NCBI GenBank assembly: GCA_949592205.1
Contig: CATIUR010000003.1
Span: 145,801,259-145,865,258 of the forward strand
DNA from: Helichrysum umbraculigerum
Taxonomy: Eukaryota; Streptophyta; Magnoliopsida; Asterales; Asteraceae
Direction: 5' to 3'
Length of the DNA stretch: 64,000 bases
The notes beneath the pieces were generated by a model, which was not told the origin of the DNA, made no database searches, and worked only from the letters and a program-made list of their open reading frames with translations. The position numbers and the translations under genes were made by a program. Of the stretch, positions 11,301 to 23,684 are shown piece by piece; position 1 is the stretch's first letter, and each line of letters begins with the position of its first letter.

Positions 11301-12750
11301 CATTCAAATTCATACCGCTCAGATCGAAGCCTTGAAACCTGAAAACATCAAAAATGAAGCCTTGCGGGGCATTGACAAACAATTTGAAATCAAACCTAAC
11401 GGGATTAGGTATTTCTCAAACCGAATATGGTTGCCTAGTTTTGGGAACCTACGAGACTTGGTGATGGACGAGGCTCACAAGTCTAAATATTCTATTCATC
11501 CTGGATCCGATAAGATGTACCATGGCATCAAGGAATTTTATTGGTGGCCAAACATGAAAGCCGAAATCGCCACTTATGTCAGCAAGTGTCTTACTTGCTC
11601 GAAAGTCAAAACCGAACATCAGAAACCGCCTGGTTTACTCCAGCAACCTGAAATCCCTGAATGGAAATGGGAACAAATTGCCATGGATTTCATAACCAAA
11701 CTACCCAAGTCGTCGAACGGTTGCGATACCATTTGGGTGATCGTTGACCGCCTCACTAAATCTGCTCATTTCCTGGCAATCAAGGAAAACGATAAAATGG
11801 AACGCCTTACACAAATCTACATCAAGGAAATCGTTTCGCATCACGGCGTTCCAATCTCGATCATCTCTGACAGAGATGCCCGTTTCACCTCTCACTTTTG
11901 GCAATCACTTCAGAAAGCATTGGGTACCCGTCTCGATATGAGTACCGCGTACCATCCTCAAACCGACGGTCAAAGTGAACGAACCATTCAAACCTTGGAA
12001 GATATGCTACGCGCCTGCGTAGTTGATTTCGGTACAAACTGGGAAAAACATCTACCGTTGTGCGAATTCTCGTACAATAACAGTTATCACGCCAGCATTA
12101 AGGCTGCACCTTTTGAGGCACTGTACGGTCGTAAGTGCCGATCACCGATCTGTTGGACCGAAGTGGGAGATAGTCAGCTCACTGGTCCTGAACTCATTCA
12201 CGCCACCACTGAGAAAATTGTGGAAATCCAAAACAGACTCAAAACCGCACGTGATCGTCAGAAAAGTTATGCTGACGTGAGACGCAAACCACTCGAGTTC
12301 CAAGTTGGGGATCGAGTTCTCTTAAAAGTATCGCCTTGGAAAGGCGTCATCCGTTTTGGCAAACGCGGGAAGTTGAATCCCCGGTACATCGGGCCTTTTG
12401 AGATCCTCGAACGGATTGGCCCAGTAGCTTATCGATTGCAGCTGCCATCCGAACTCAGCAGCGTGCACCCTACCTTTCATATTTCAAATCTGAAGAAGTG
12501 TCTGTCTGATGAGACACTTATCATTCCATTAGATGAAATTCGTGTTGACGATAAACTTCACTTCGTTGAGGAACCCGCTGAAATTATGGACCGTGAGGTC
12601 AAACAACTGAAACAAAGTCGTATTCCCATCGTCAAGGTCAGATGGAATTCGCGGCGTGGTCCGGAATTCACCTGGGAACGGGAAGACCAAATGCGACTCA
12701 AATATCCTCAACTTTTCACTGATTCTACATCAAACACGACTTTGAACTAA
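8302..12750 (+). pseudogene. Gag-Pol polyprotein, interrupted by one in-frame stop
   Basis: One frame of 1,483 codons with a TAA at 10,816-10,818 (codon 839). Gag core is about residues 1-230. Two CCHC zinc knuckles lie near 290 ([14 protein letters not shown]) and 321 ([14 protein letters not shown]). Aspartic protease DTGA is near 386. Reverse transcriptase has FIDDIL near 720. The stop follows FDWTEK, between RT and RNase H. The same frame continues with RNase H ([11 protein letters not shown], about 866), integrase with an HHCC zinc domain (about 1,057-1,100) and a DD35E core (D about 1,129, D about 1,189, E about 1,225), and a chromodomain (about 1,425-1,470, ending [17 protein letters not shown]). 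No other frame damage is visible. A C-to-T change in a glutamine codon is the simplest explanation. The Asn-rich tract near 340-350 explains the opposing open frames here. Confidence 0.92.
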
Positions 12751-12772
12751 ATTTCGGGACGAAATTCTTCTA

Positions 12773-12784
12773 ACAGGGGGAGAA
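12773..12784 (+). promoter_or_regulatory. Polypurine tract
   Basis: The purine-rich AACAGGGGGAGAA-like run directly abuts the TG of the 3' LTR, the expected plus-strand priming site. Confidence 0.85.
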
Positions 12785-15335
12785 TGTAACACCCGCCAAA
12801 TTAGGACTAGTAATTAGTGCCTAATCATATGTTAATACATGTAATTAGTTCCTTGTTAGGCTAATTAATGTATCGAATTATATATATTGTTGAATATATA
12901 CGAAAATGCGATTTGATTAAATCGTACGCAATTTAAATCGAATGTATTTCGATTCAATTTTATATGGACGTTGGTGACAAATTTTATTAAATAACGTTGT
13001 TATGTCAAAAATATTATTATAATAATATTTCGTATTTATTCATATCGTACAATCAGAAAGTTACACAATTTAAAATGTAAAACGCGCAAACTAAATAAAC
13101 TAACTTACATTTATAACTCAAACGTAAACTTAATTGTAAAATAATTAAATAAAAATATCGCGTAATAATTTGTATTTAAAATGTACCAATTAATATATAA
13201 AATGATTATTTAACGTTTAAACGACGGAGCAAACGAACGCCGCACGGAGCGGGAACACGGGGCGAAAAATGGGAGGATAACCTCCCATTTCCCACTCTCT
13301 TTTCTCATTTCTTTCAATTCTCTTTCTTCTTTTCTCTTTTTCTCTCAAATCTCACCAACCACACCACCTTCAAAAATCTCACAAAAACGCAAAATAAACA
13401 TATCAAACGACTTCGGATCTTCAAGATTTTTAGAGATTCACGACCACCGCGACACGATCTATCTTTCTATCTTTCCGAAATTTCATTTCGGCGATTTGTA
13501 AGTTTCCGACACCTCTCGTTTTTAAGTGTTTTTACTTGTTTGCGGTTTGTATCGACTTATAATGTTCAAATAAGGGTTGGGTAAAAGTTTTGGACCGAAC
13601 GGAAACCGAAAAACTCGTTTTCGACCCATTTTCCGGCCAACAGACCGCTACGTCGCATTTGGCCCGGAATTTATGCGACGTCAGCCTCTACGTCGCAAAA
13701 CACCTCGTGACGTCGCATAGTGCGACGTCAGTCACAACGTCGCATTAAATTGCGACGTCGCATATAGCGACGTCAGCCTTAACGTCGCCAATACCTCGCC
13801 ACGTCGCACTTAGCGACGCAAGCCCCTACGTCGCAGAAATCACCTACGTCGCATTAGCGACGTAGCACCCTACGTCGCATTAAATTGCGAAACGTCGCCT
13901 TTAGCGATGTCATGCTCTACGTCGCAATCCTACCTGCGACGTCGCACCCTACGTCGCACAAACCAGAACCTCAAAAACACAGATTTTTACTAAGTGTCGA
14001 GACTCGAAATTTATCACTCGATTTTACCCAAATTCAGATCCAGATGCGTTTTTCGTCAAAGCAATATAGTAGAAATAAAAATTTTCCAAGCTGACCTGGC
14101 AGCTCGACCCCAGCCAGGGGCTCTGCCCCTTGGACCCCGCCAGGGGCTGCCGCCCCTTGGACCCCGCTACCAGGGGCGCTGCCCCCGGACCCCCGTACTT
14201 AGATTTCGTAACGGCTTATAAAACACAATCAAAACACATTTTTCAAGTAAAACGCCACGAAATCGAAATGGTAATAATTGGGATTATTATTACAAATCCG
14301 TCACCAACGGGCCGTACACTTTTCAAACACTTAAACGTATCAACCAAATAGTGGAGATTTGGACATTATAGTTGGACGAACAACTACAAGGTAGTCTTAT
14401 TAGATACCTTCGCATATTATAACCATCGCGTGTCGTGGACACCCTCAGGTTACAAGTCTTTGGACTTCATTTCGGCTAATCAACTTACGTTTGTTTAAAC
14501 GCTTACAGACTCAGGTGAGTCTCATAGCCCCTCTTTTACTATTTTACTCAGGGGTGTGATATACTGCTCAAACTTTTAACATGTGAACGCAAGTACCAAC
14601 TTTTCATATACTACATGAGTTTTTCGAAACTAATCATTTTAAAGTCCTCCGTCAGCATAGTTGTTAATACGTTGTAGCGTGAATATTAGTATATGGTACC
14701 ATATAGGATTGACCCTCCTCGTTCGGGTTAGCAAGCACTAACCGGGTAAACGAACGTACTAATATTTGGGAAGACGAATGTTGATTAGGCATTCGTGGAG
14801 GCACCTCGCCCGGAATTCTCTATAGGGGACCCGGCCCTCGAGTTAAGCTCAACTATGTGCTCATGGTTGTATACACGATGATTATCATTAAATTGCTGGA
14901 TGCAATTCATTATTTAATTGCTGGATGCAATTCATTATCTAATTGCTGGATGCAATTCATTTTAAATCTTGCGGTTCATACGATATTACTTGATTTCAAA
15001 CCTGTGAGCTCACCAGCTTTATAGCTGACCTTTTAGCATATATCGCAGGTACCCAGCAGTAGGATGTTTCTGCTTCAGGATTTAGCTCGAGTCAGCATAC
15101 AGACGATTGAGATTTTCTTGCATTAGTATATTTTGTATAAGTACTTATGTACTGAAATCTCATTTTATTTAACTCGAGCTATGTAAAGCTTTAAACGTTG
15201 TAAACATTTCAGTTATCAATATATTTTGTTAAAACGACGCATATAGAGTCGTTTGCTATTTATCTTTGTGCTTTGTTATTGATTAGTAACACCCAAATCA
15301 AGCTTCCGCAAATCATCAAATTTGGGGGTGTTACA
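12785..15335 (+). repeat. 3' LTR of the gypsy element
   Basis: Same length (2,551 bp) as the 5' LTR. The only differences I noticed are near 13,900 and 13,908, inside the ACGTCGC array. Followed by the GTAAT target duplication at 15,336-15,340. Confidence 0.95.
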
Positions 15336-15790
15336 GTAATAGTCTTTAACAGTGTTGATGAGCGTTCATTTGTGTAATATCGTTCATTATAGTAGAATTT
15401 AAGTGTCTCCATGGTTATACGGTTTTTACTCTATTTTGAAAAGTTTTCCACGTAAAAATGTGCATGCTATGTTTTTTCTGTTGCGCATGTTGATCATCCA
15501 TACATGATTATGTAATTTCTTTTTGTGGTGGTCGATAGTCTAGTAGCATTTTGAGTTAATTATGACAACATCGCAAATGCCCCTGTAAATCAATGTCTTT
15601 AACTTTAAATTAAAAACTGAGTTTGATCCCAATTTTATCGTCAGCCTTTTCAAGTTGACCTAAATGATACGCACACCCTATACACGAATTATAACATATA
15701 TAATGATACACAAATGCCCCATACTAAACTATAATATCAAAGAAAGTCACGGAAATGATACACGAATTAAATAGATTTCATCAAAAATAT

Positions 15791-16404
15791 AAGGTTCAAA
15801 TGAGTACAGCTTTTTTAGTGAGAATGGAGTAACCAATGGAAATGTGACATGTGTCACTTTTTTTCTCTTTCTTCCACATTTTAAAAAAATGAATATCTCT
15901 CAAACAGTAAATCAAAAAATCACAAAAGTTGCACCATAATAATCAGCATTGAATTATCTTCAATTAGAGATGTGATAAAGTATACTTTCGACGAACTTTT
16001 TTTTTTCGTTTTTCGATGGGTTTGGAAACCGAGTACCACACGTGGTACCGGCGGTAACACATGTGGTACCGGCTGGTACCACATGTGGTATCTGCGAGTA
16101 CCACATGTGGTAGCGGCTAATAACACATAAGGTACTAGCGAGTACCACATGTGGTACTAATTTTGTACAATTTATAAAACCCAAAAACAAAAAAGTCGTC
16201 GAAAGTATACCTTGTCACATCTCCGATCGAAGAGAATTAAACGCTGATTATTATGGTGTAATTTTTATAATTTTTCAACTTACCGTTTGAGAGATATTTA
16301 ATTTTTAAAATTGTGAAGGAGAGAGAAAAAAAGTGACACATGTCACATTTCTATTGGTTCCTTCATTCTCATCAAAAAAAGTTGTACTCATTTGAACTCA
16401 ACTC
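15791..16404. mobile_element. Palindromic MITE with ACCACATGTGGT array
   Basis: An insertion relative to copy B (junction at about 19,080). The two ends are long inverted repeats: ttcaaatgagtacaac and the block gtgacatgtgtcac, plus gagagaaaaaaagtg facing ctttttttctct. The centre (about 16,030-16,160) has six near-copies of TACCACATGTGGTA spaced about 22-24 bp. No clear target duplication could be read, so the superfamily is open. Minus-strand open frames across the array are a by-product of the repeat. Confidence 0.75.
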
Positions 16405-16550
16405 ATGTGACATGAGGAATAATTAATATTATTCTTGTCATTTAAACACACTCCATTATTAACCGAGCATCAGTTAATTAACTTTATTATTCTGTCCGTT
16501 GTTAGAATAAGAATTAAACTTGGTAAATAACTAGAGGAGCTTTTAATTTA

Positions 16551-17524
16551 GAGAAAATTACTGTAGTGGTCGGTCAACGCATCTCTTTTCACCCCATGGT
16601 CTGTGTCAGAAGCTTTTTCGTTGACAGTGGTCACTTACCCAGTGGATAAAAACAGCCCCAGCGGAAACCGAATAAGCCAATGAAATTACAACACGTGTCC
16701 ATCAATATCCACGGTCAACGAAAATATTCACGGTCAACAGATAATATCCACTGACTTTTAAAAATCACAATACCCACATGATTTTCAAAAATATCCACGA
16801 GGTTGGGCAAAATACAGTGGAGTCATGAACCAAACTAAAATATTCATTATGTTCATATCAATTATCAGTGTTGTAGAACATATGCAACTATGTTGTTTAT
16901 ATTTGTAATTTTTTCTACAGCCACATGAAGTCATGAACCATCGAACTATTACTTTATTCTTCACTAAGATCAGTTTCTATACACCAAAGTTCTTTAGTCA
17001 AACATTACCAAAGTTTTATTAGATGGTTCGTTTTATTTCCAAAGTTCTTGCCTGCCGGAAACCACACCAACGAAAAGCGATACACCTTCAAATTTCAAAC
17101 AGCAAACCGAGTTTCCAGCCCCGTGCCATATTTATGAAAGATGTAGTCGCCGAAAATCGCACATATGTCGGAATTCGGACAAAGAAGACGACCTTGTATG
17201 CTTCCCGCTTCAAAATCGAAAAAAAAAACACTTTAACTTGGGATTTGGAAATACCCACTGTATTTTGCCCAACCCCGTGGAGATTTTTGAAAATCATGTG
17301 GGTATTGTGATTTTTAAAAGCCAGTGGATATTATCTGTTGACCGTGAATATTTTCGTTGACCGTGGATATTGATGGACACGTGTTGTAATTTCATTGGCT
17401 TATTCAGTTTCCGCTGGGGCTGTTTTTATCCACTGGGTAAGTAACCACTGTCAACGAAAAAGCTTCTGACACAGACCATGGGGTGAAAAGAGATGCGTTG
17501 ACCGACCACTATAGTAATTTTCTC
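16551..17524. mobile_element. Mutator-like element with about 270-bp terminal inverted repeats
   Basis: Starts GAGAAAATTACTGTAGTGG and ends with its inverted copy (CCACTATAGTAATTTTCTC). The arms stay complementary for about 270 bp (16,551-16,820 and 17,255-17,524). The 9-bp duplication tttaattta flanks it at 16,542-16,550 and 17,525-17,533; copy B has the empty site. Long inverted repeats plus a 9-bp duplication are typical of MULEs. The central approximately 430 bp encode no transposase. They include a more GC-rich piece (about 17,090-17,220) with an open frame of 95 codons that could be captured DNA, but I recognise no protein. Confidence 0.88.
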
Positions 17525-18112
17525 TTTAATTTAAGCAACTTTTGACCTGTATTAACATAACCTTTTATTTTTAAGGTCACATCTTCTTTTGAATTACCTA
17601 GCTATAAGAGAACAGAGAGTGGGCGAAGGCTAGCTAGCGTCAGCGCTCAACATCTTGAAAGCCGGGAGTCGGCGTTCACCACTCCCCGCCGGCGTTCAAG
17701 GCCAGCATTCACTTTCAGTGTTCAAAGTAGAAAATGGAGATGGTTGTAGGTCCCGCATAAACGCTTCATTTTTGCCTATCTTGGGCTACACTACGCCCTG
17801 CCAGAATGCCAGAACGCCCCCATTGCGGGCGTTGTGGGCACTCTGAGTTCAAAAAGGTGCCCAGAACGCTACGTTCCAAATGGTCTTATACTAATCATAA
17901 AATGTTTAAGTAAAGAATGGTATATTTTTATTGGTCAGCAGTACAATTATTGTACTTTTCTAAAATTATGTACGAATTTGTAGTGAACAATTAAATTGGG
18001 ACTTTGATTCATAATTATAGAGTTATAATTGCCCAAATAAATAATTTTATCTCATTTCTTTTTCTTTTTTAATAACTAATAACTAATATTTATCGTTTAC
18101 TCTTTAAATCTA

Positions 18113-18368
18113 GGGAGCTACTACCAAATTATATTCTGGACAGTATTTTGGACAGTGTTCTGGACAATGTACTGGAGATTTTTATTATAAAAGAATAAAT
18201 TAAAAGAAAACATGATTATTACTGTACTTTTTTGTACTTTCTTCCATCACTCTTTCTTATCATTCTGTACTTTTTCTCATTATTGTGTAATGATTGTACT
18301 TTTCTTATTATTATTTATTAATTTAATGGTATGCTTATTGGATTTAAATGGTACATAGAGAGATTCCC
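18113..18368. mobile_element. Small insertion with 8-bp target duplication
   Basis: A 256-bp insertion in copy B between two copies of taaatcta (18,105-18,112 and 18,369-18,376). The ends GGGAGCTACT and AGAGATTCCC are only weakly inverted. The 8-bp duplication would fit a hAT-like MITE. The interior has several tgtact and ggacag words and no coding potential. Confidence 0.65.
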
Positions 18369-19194
18369 TAAATCTAATTTTCATTTTAATTTCTTAAATT
18401 AATGAGATTTGATAGTTACCTATAATATGATTTTCTTTTGTAGGGTTTATTGTGAGAAGGTTGAGAAAATAGAGAGTTTATGAGAGTTTCTCTTCGTCCC
18501 CTTAGTGAGCTCCAATGATTCAATAATGTTGAGGACGGTTATGTTATTTGCATCTACTATTGAGATAGTGATGTAATAGTCTTTAAAAGTGTTGATGCGC
18601 GTTCATTTGTGTAATATCGTTCATTATAGTAGAATTTAAGTGTCTCCATGGTTATACGGTTTTTACTCTATTTTGAAAAGTTTTCCACGTAAAAATGTGC
18701 ATGCTATGTTTTTTCTGTTGCGCATGTTGATCATCCATACATGATTATGTAATTTCTTTTTGTGGTGGTCGATACCAATAGATTGAGCATATATGTATGG
18801 AAACCGAGGCCAGACCCGGTCGATTATATGTCTAGTAGCATTTTGAGTTAATTATGACAACATCACAAATGCCCCTGTAAATCAATGTCTTTAACTTTAA
18901 ATTAAAAACTGAGTTTGATCCCAATTTTATCGTCAGCCTTTTCAAGTTGACCTAAATGATACGCACACCCTATACACAAATTATAACATATATAATGATA
19001 CACAAATGCCCCATACTAAACTATAATATCAAAGAAAGTCACGGAAATGATACACGAATTAAATAGATTTCATCAAAAATATATGTGACATGAGGAATAA
19101 TAAAAATTATTCTTGTCATTTAAACACACTCCATTATTAACCGAGCATCAGTAAATTAACTTTATTATGCTGTCCATTGTTAGAATAAGAATTA

Positions 19195-19795
19195 GAGAAA
19201 TTAAAAAAAATACCACTTTTTTTTGAAGTATATATGGATTTGCCATCCCGGAAAAAAAGTTGACGATATACCACACGAAATCGCAAATTTGCGATTTGCG
19301 ACCCCACGTCTTGCTTTTGCGACCCGTTCACCGAGCGAGCCGTTTGGTGAACGGCTCGTTCACGACTCGGGCATAGGCAAATCGCAAATCGCAAGCTTGC
19401 CCTTTGCGATTTACCTCCGCACACGACTAGTGCACGGCTCGTTCACGACTCAGGAATTGGTTCACGACTCGGGCATAGGCAAATCGCAAATCGCAAGCTT
19501 GCCCTTTGCGATTTACCTCCGCACACGACTAGTGCACGGCTCGTTCACGACTCAGGAATTGGTTCACGACTCGGGCATAGGCAAATCGCAAATCACAAGC
19601 TTGCCCTTTGCGATTTACCTCCGCACGTACATCCCGGCCACGACTCGCTCGGTGAACGGGTCGCAAAAGCAAGACGCTGGATCGCAAATCGCAAATTTGC
19701 GATTTGCGATTTCGTGTGGTATATCGTCAATTTTTTTTCGGGGATGGCAAATCCATATATACTTAAAAATAAAATGGTATTTTTTTTAATTTCCC
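19195..19795. mobile_element. Mutator-like MITE with internal 102-bp tandem repeats
   Basis: The ends GAGAAATTAAAAAAAATACC and its inverted copy (with one G for A change) are flanked by the 9-bp duplication taagaatta at 19,186-19,194 and 19,796-19,804. Copy A shows the empty site near 16,506. The subterminal part is the palindrome ATCGCAAATTTGCGAT, and the middle has a 102-bp unit starting at 19,359, 19,461 and 19,563. Because 102 is divisible by three, a 188-codon open frame with a three-fold repeated segment appears; I regard it as non-coding. Confidence 0.85.
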
Positions 19796-20036
19796 TAAGA
19801 ATTAAACTTGGTAAATAACTAGAGGAGCTTTTAATTTAAGCAACTTTTGACCCGTATAATTTAACATAACCTTTTATTTTACGGTTACATCTTCTTTTGA
19901 ATTACCTAGCTATAAGAGAACAGAGAGTGGGCGAAGGCTAGCGTCAGCGTTCAACATCTTGAAAGCCACAAGTTGGCGTTCACCACTCCCCGCCGACGTT
20001 CAAGGCCAGCATTCACTTTCAGTGTTCAAAGTAGAA

Positions 20037-21607
20037 CGCTGATTTCAAGCATTTTCCCCCTTTTTCTAATTGGTTTAAAACAATTTTTGGACCAACTTGA
20101 ACATTGAATTGAACATTTAACCACTCCCCTCAAAATCGTATCCGTGTTAACCTTAAATATTCAATTGAACACCTAAATAATGTCAACCAATTATTATGCT
20201 CGATCTAAGTAACTTGGTATAACTAGGTTGTCGCTTTCATGCAACTAGCATAACTAGGTTGTATAACTTAGTATAACTAGGTTGTATATTTCCATTCATA
20301 CGGTTCATGTAATTGTCAAGTGTAGATCTAGATATATTAATCAAATCATAAGCATGCATGTTCATAGGTAAGTAGGAATATGGCATGCCAATTACTCGTA
20401 CAATTTAGGTTTGTCCATACACAACTGGGTGCTAGACTGCTAGCTAGCTTGTTAATGTAGTAATGTTTTGACCAGTTTCATACTTTTGGGCCCGGGTCTC
20501 TTTTACGGGCCATGACTGCATCAGGCATGCCAATTATTATGAGGGATTGTTTGAGTCTTTGAGATCGCTTATATGTAAATGCATTTCTAGGTTAATATGA
20601 ATGTTTGCTTTTAAATGTTTATTTAGATAATTAGTCTTTGTAAAAGTGTTTATTATTATTACTAGGGGCGTATATGAGCCGAGCTACTCGAGTTTCACAA
20701 GTGAAAAGCTTGATTCGAGCCGAGCTCAAACGAGCTCGAGTTCGAGCTTGAATATAGTTTGAAGCTCGTTTTATAAACGGACACAAACTTTTTATATCGA
20801 GCTCAAACAAGCTCGTGGGGTTGAACAAGCTTTTCATTTATAAACAATAATTACTTTTTATATAACAACTACTTAAGTCGGCGGTTGTGCTACACACGAT
20901 ATTATTAATTTATAAGTTATGAACTTTCACAATAATTAAAAAGTAATAGAGTTGATTATTTATTTATTTTTGTACTCCGTAGTTCACTATATACAAAAAG
21001 CATCCAATCTTTCAATAATTTCAAAAGCGACGTAAAATGGGGTTAGCCCCACTTACACTATCCATCAATCCATCCCTATTTATTTTGGATAACGCCAATT
21101 GTTACCTTCATGGCTTTTCATTAGTTTTGTTTTTGCATATATTCGTTTCGCTTTTAGCATAACTAAAGTTAACATAAGTAGAGTAATAAAAGACATGTTT
21201 ATAATTGTAACACTTAAATTTTAATTCATAATATTCACCACGGAAAATCCTCTTTACCCTTAACTAAAGTTGTATATTACGAGTACTAAAACATACATAT
21301 ATTATATTTATCTTCCTAGTTGTTTAGTTAGTCTTTGTTAACATTTTTGTTAGATTAACAAATTAAGTGGCATAATTATAATTTATAAACATATAAACAC
21401 TTGAAATCTTGAATGATGGACGTTTAATTTAGATAATGATTTGTGAAGCATCGGTTATATTCACTAGAATTAGTTGTCTTTGGGTATGCATGTAAATGTA
21501 AGGCTAAACTAATAAACTTACTCTCTAATGTGTTTTTCTAATATCAAACATTCATACATAATTCACCCTGAATTACTTGTCTTTATAAAAAAAAAAAAAA
21601 AAAAATA
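20037..21607. other. Intergenic; short repeats only
   Basis: No coding region supported. 20,210-20,290 has four copies of ataactaggttgt-like words. 20,667-20,825 is a GAGCTCGAG-rich stretch beginning ggggcgtatatgagccgagc, related in style to the repeat at 51,982-52,590 and probably a hAT-like remnant. A poly(A) run precedes 21,605. Confidence 0.5.
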
Positions 21608-21901
21608 CTCCTTCCGTCCCAAAATAATTGTCATCTGACAAAAAACACGCAGTTTAATAAAAACATAATCATTATTGCTTTCCCTTTCTTACTTTTTGCA
21701 GAATAACAGTTTTCCCCTTAACTAATAAATTACTGCTTTTTTAAAAGTTTGTAATAATAATTTTAATTAAGGGTAATATGGTAATCACGATCAAACTTTT
21801 CTATCTAATTTTAAAAATGGACAATTATTTATTTTTGGAAGTGGACAATTAATTTGGAACGTCCGTAAAAGGAAAGATAGACTATCATTATGGGACGGGG
21901 G
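21608..21901. mobile_element. Stowaway-type MITE
   Basis: Left end CTCCTTCCGTCCC, right end GGGACGGGGG, flanked by TA at 21,606-21,607 and 21,902-21,903. Same family as the copy at 692-942. About 470-760 bp upstream of the probable 5' UTR of the RING gene. Confidence 0.8.
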
Positions 21902-22149
21902 TATAGATGACATCATATAAATAGGTATATGCTCTTTTTTTCTGTATTCATTCATTCATTTATTTATTTTTGACTTTAACTTAACTTATTGCTTTTTTAT
22001 TTAGTTATGTTTATATTTAGGTTGTAATAAATGAAGTATTACATAAAACAAAAAGGACAGGTGATTTTAATCTTTTTATATCCATTTTATTAAATTAAAT
22101 TATTTCTCTTGCTCTCTAAATATATTTTCTGTCTAGAAAGTAGAAACAA

Positions 22150-22434
22150 AAAGAATTTGTCCGTCCGTACGGTCGATTAATCCCTTGTTCAAACCTCCGA
22201 TCAAAACCCTAGCTACCTCTATACATACATGCATACATACAGAGTATATACATATGCCCCTTTTTTTCGATAAATTTCAATATAATTTATATAATTAGTA
22301 TAAAAAAGGAAGCTTAAATTTAATCTGCTAATGATTGTTTTATTTCCATGTGAATCAATTACAGGGATTTTACGGTTGACGGAACCAAGTTTATAACTTA
22401 ATTCAAGCTCTGAAGCTTCGTTGATGATAAAAAG
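22150..22434 (+). other. Probable 5' UTR exons of the RING-H2 gene
   Basis: A sequence of 5'-leader type (tcaaaaccctagctacctc, about 22,200) is followed by a likely noncoding exon 22,365-22,434 with good splice sites on both sides (attacag before, aaaag/gtatat after). The exon with the start codon has its acceptor at 23,654-23,655. Transcript data would be needed to fix the start; the long introns leave 22,435-23,655 without other features. Confidence 0.4.
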
Positions 22435-23684
22435 GTATATTTTCTATATTATTATTAAAATTTTATTCAATATTGAGTTCTTAACATGTAAAGTGGATTT
22501 CTCTGGTAGCTTGATTGTTGTTTTGTTAACTATCTGGTAAGAAAGTAGTTTAATTCTTCAGGATTCTAGTGCTAAATTTCCTTATTAAATGTGATTGTTT
22601 TAATTGTAAGCAATTGATTAAAATGTAATAAGAAAACAAATTAATGAGGCTAATTTTGGAAAATGTACCTTAGTGTTAAGTGCTGATTGCAGTATTGAAT
22701 CTCTTAGGAGTGTGTTTTTATTTATTTGGCAATTGGTGTGTGTAAATTGGGGGCAATGCTTGATTGATTCTTGTTGCATACCTTTTTAACTGTTTTAAGG
22801 TGACACAGGGGTTTTGTAGGGAACCTCCATTCCAATATTGTCGCAAAAGGATAAACTCCGTTTGTTATAAGCATGTGTTCCTTCCAAAAGAAGGAAAATG
22901 TCTCTATACCTGGATCACAGATTTGAACTTACGAGTTAGATTCTAGTCACAGTTTTCAGATCAGTTTTACTCGATTCCAGTCAGAGACGGTTGTGTCTTT
23001 TCGTAACTTTTTTTTTGGTTTGCGTAGCTTTTAGCGACTACTAAAGGAGCTTCCACATAGAAACCTTATCAATTATGTGTGGTTCTAGCTCAAGTGTCGT
23101 GAAGTGTATCATGTGTCAAATTAGTTAATTAGTGTATAATCAATTGGTGGGTCCAACGATTGAGTTAATTCATGTTTAGGTGAGAACTTTGTGTACAGTA
23201 TAGGAATCTGTAAAGTCATTAACTAGTATAGCATGTGACATGTTAGTTAACTTGACCTGTGACTTAGTGAGCTACGAATATTGTTTCAAGCATGTATGGT
23301 TTGTCATGTTAGTTGGCTAAACAATTATGTCAGTATGAAAAGGTTAATTTATATTTTGAACGATTCCCAGACACCAGTAGGATTTGTATGCGCTAATAGC
23401 CAAATACGGTAACTGAATTCTCAAGAATCTTAAGTTCGATTAATGTGTTTTTATGCTGCTATATTCAGGTGCAATTAACTTGAAGTTGTAAGCGTTACAA
23501 GTTTTAGCATTGTAGTTTTGTCTGAGATAAAAAAAAGTAACCTAATGTTCTAAGCTGTAATTTCGTGGACATAATATCACATACTTAATATCTTCCATGA
23601 TGTCAACAAATGCAGTTATATTCGTAATATATATTATTTCTTTTTACTTTACCAGGATTCATCTGGTGCACATCATATAACATC

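Larger units (their letters stand above)
4659..15335 (+). mobile_element. Complete Ty3/gypsy chromovirus LTR retrotransposon (Tekay-like)
   Basis: A 10,677-bp element bounded by two 2,551-bp LTRs that start TGTAACACCC and end GGGTGTTACA, with a GTAAT target duplication at 4,654-4,658 and 15,336-15,340. The empty site is seen in copy B at about 18,575 (gatgtaatagtc). Order inside: primer-binding site, an extra coiled-coil ORF, gag-pol with a C-terminal chromodomain, polypurine tract. Long LTRs plus a chromodomain after integrase suggest the Tekay/Del clade. I noticed two base differences between the LTRs (5,774 and 5,782 versus 13,900 and 13,908), so the insertion is very recent. An in-frame stop in pol makes this copy probably non-autonomous. 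Confidence 0.95.
1680..17730. repeat. Tandem duplication copy A (1.4 kb unit expanded to 16 kb by insertions)
   Basis: Pieces 2,708-3,076, 4,455-4,658, 15,341-15,790, 16,405-16,550 and 17,534-17,730 match, in order and with few differences, the consecutive pieces of copy B at 17,739-18,112, 18,369-18,580, 18,580-19,080, 19,082-19,194 and 19,796-20,036. The gaps are filled by transposons with definable ends. Without insertions the unit is about 1.4 kb. Both copies end in the same sequence (cagtgttcaaagtagaa). The unit itself holds no gene I recognise. Copy B has about 55 extra bases near 18,771-18,826 that copy A lacks. Confidence 0.85.
17731..20036. repeat. Tandem duplication copy B
   Basis: Second copy of the 1.4 kb unit, directly after copy A. 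It lacks all copy A insertions and therefore shows their empty sites. It carries its own insertions at 18,113-18,368 and 19,195-19,795. GC-richer patches (17,640-17,720 and 19,930-20,010; gcgttc words) are part of the unit. No gene recognised. Confidence 0.85.

Noticed and set aside
10981..11382. 133-codon minus-strand open frame
   Set aside because: Antisense shadow of RNase H/integrase coding sequence.
19223..19789. 188-codon open frame with repeats
   Set aside because: Created by 102-bp tandem repeats inside a MITE; starts and ends in the inverted repeats.
22764..22946. 60-codon open frame upstream of the RING gene
   Set aside because: Intronic/leader position, no motif, no splice support.
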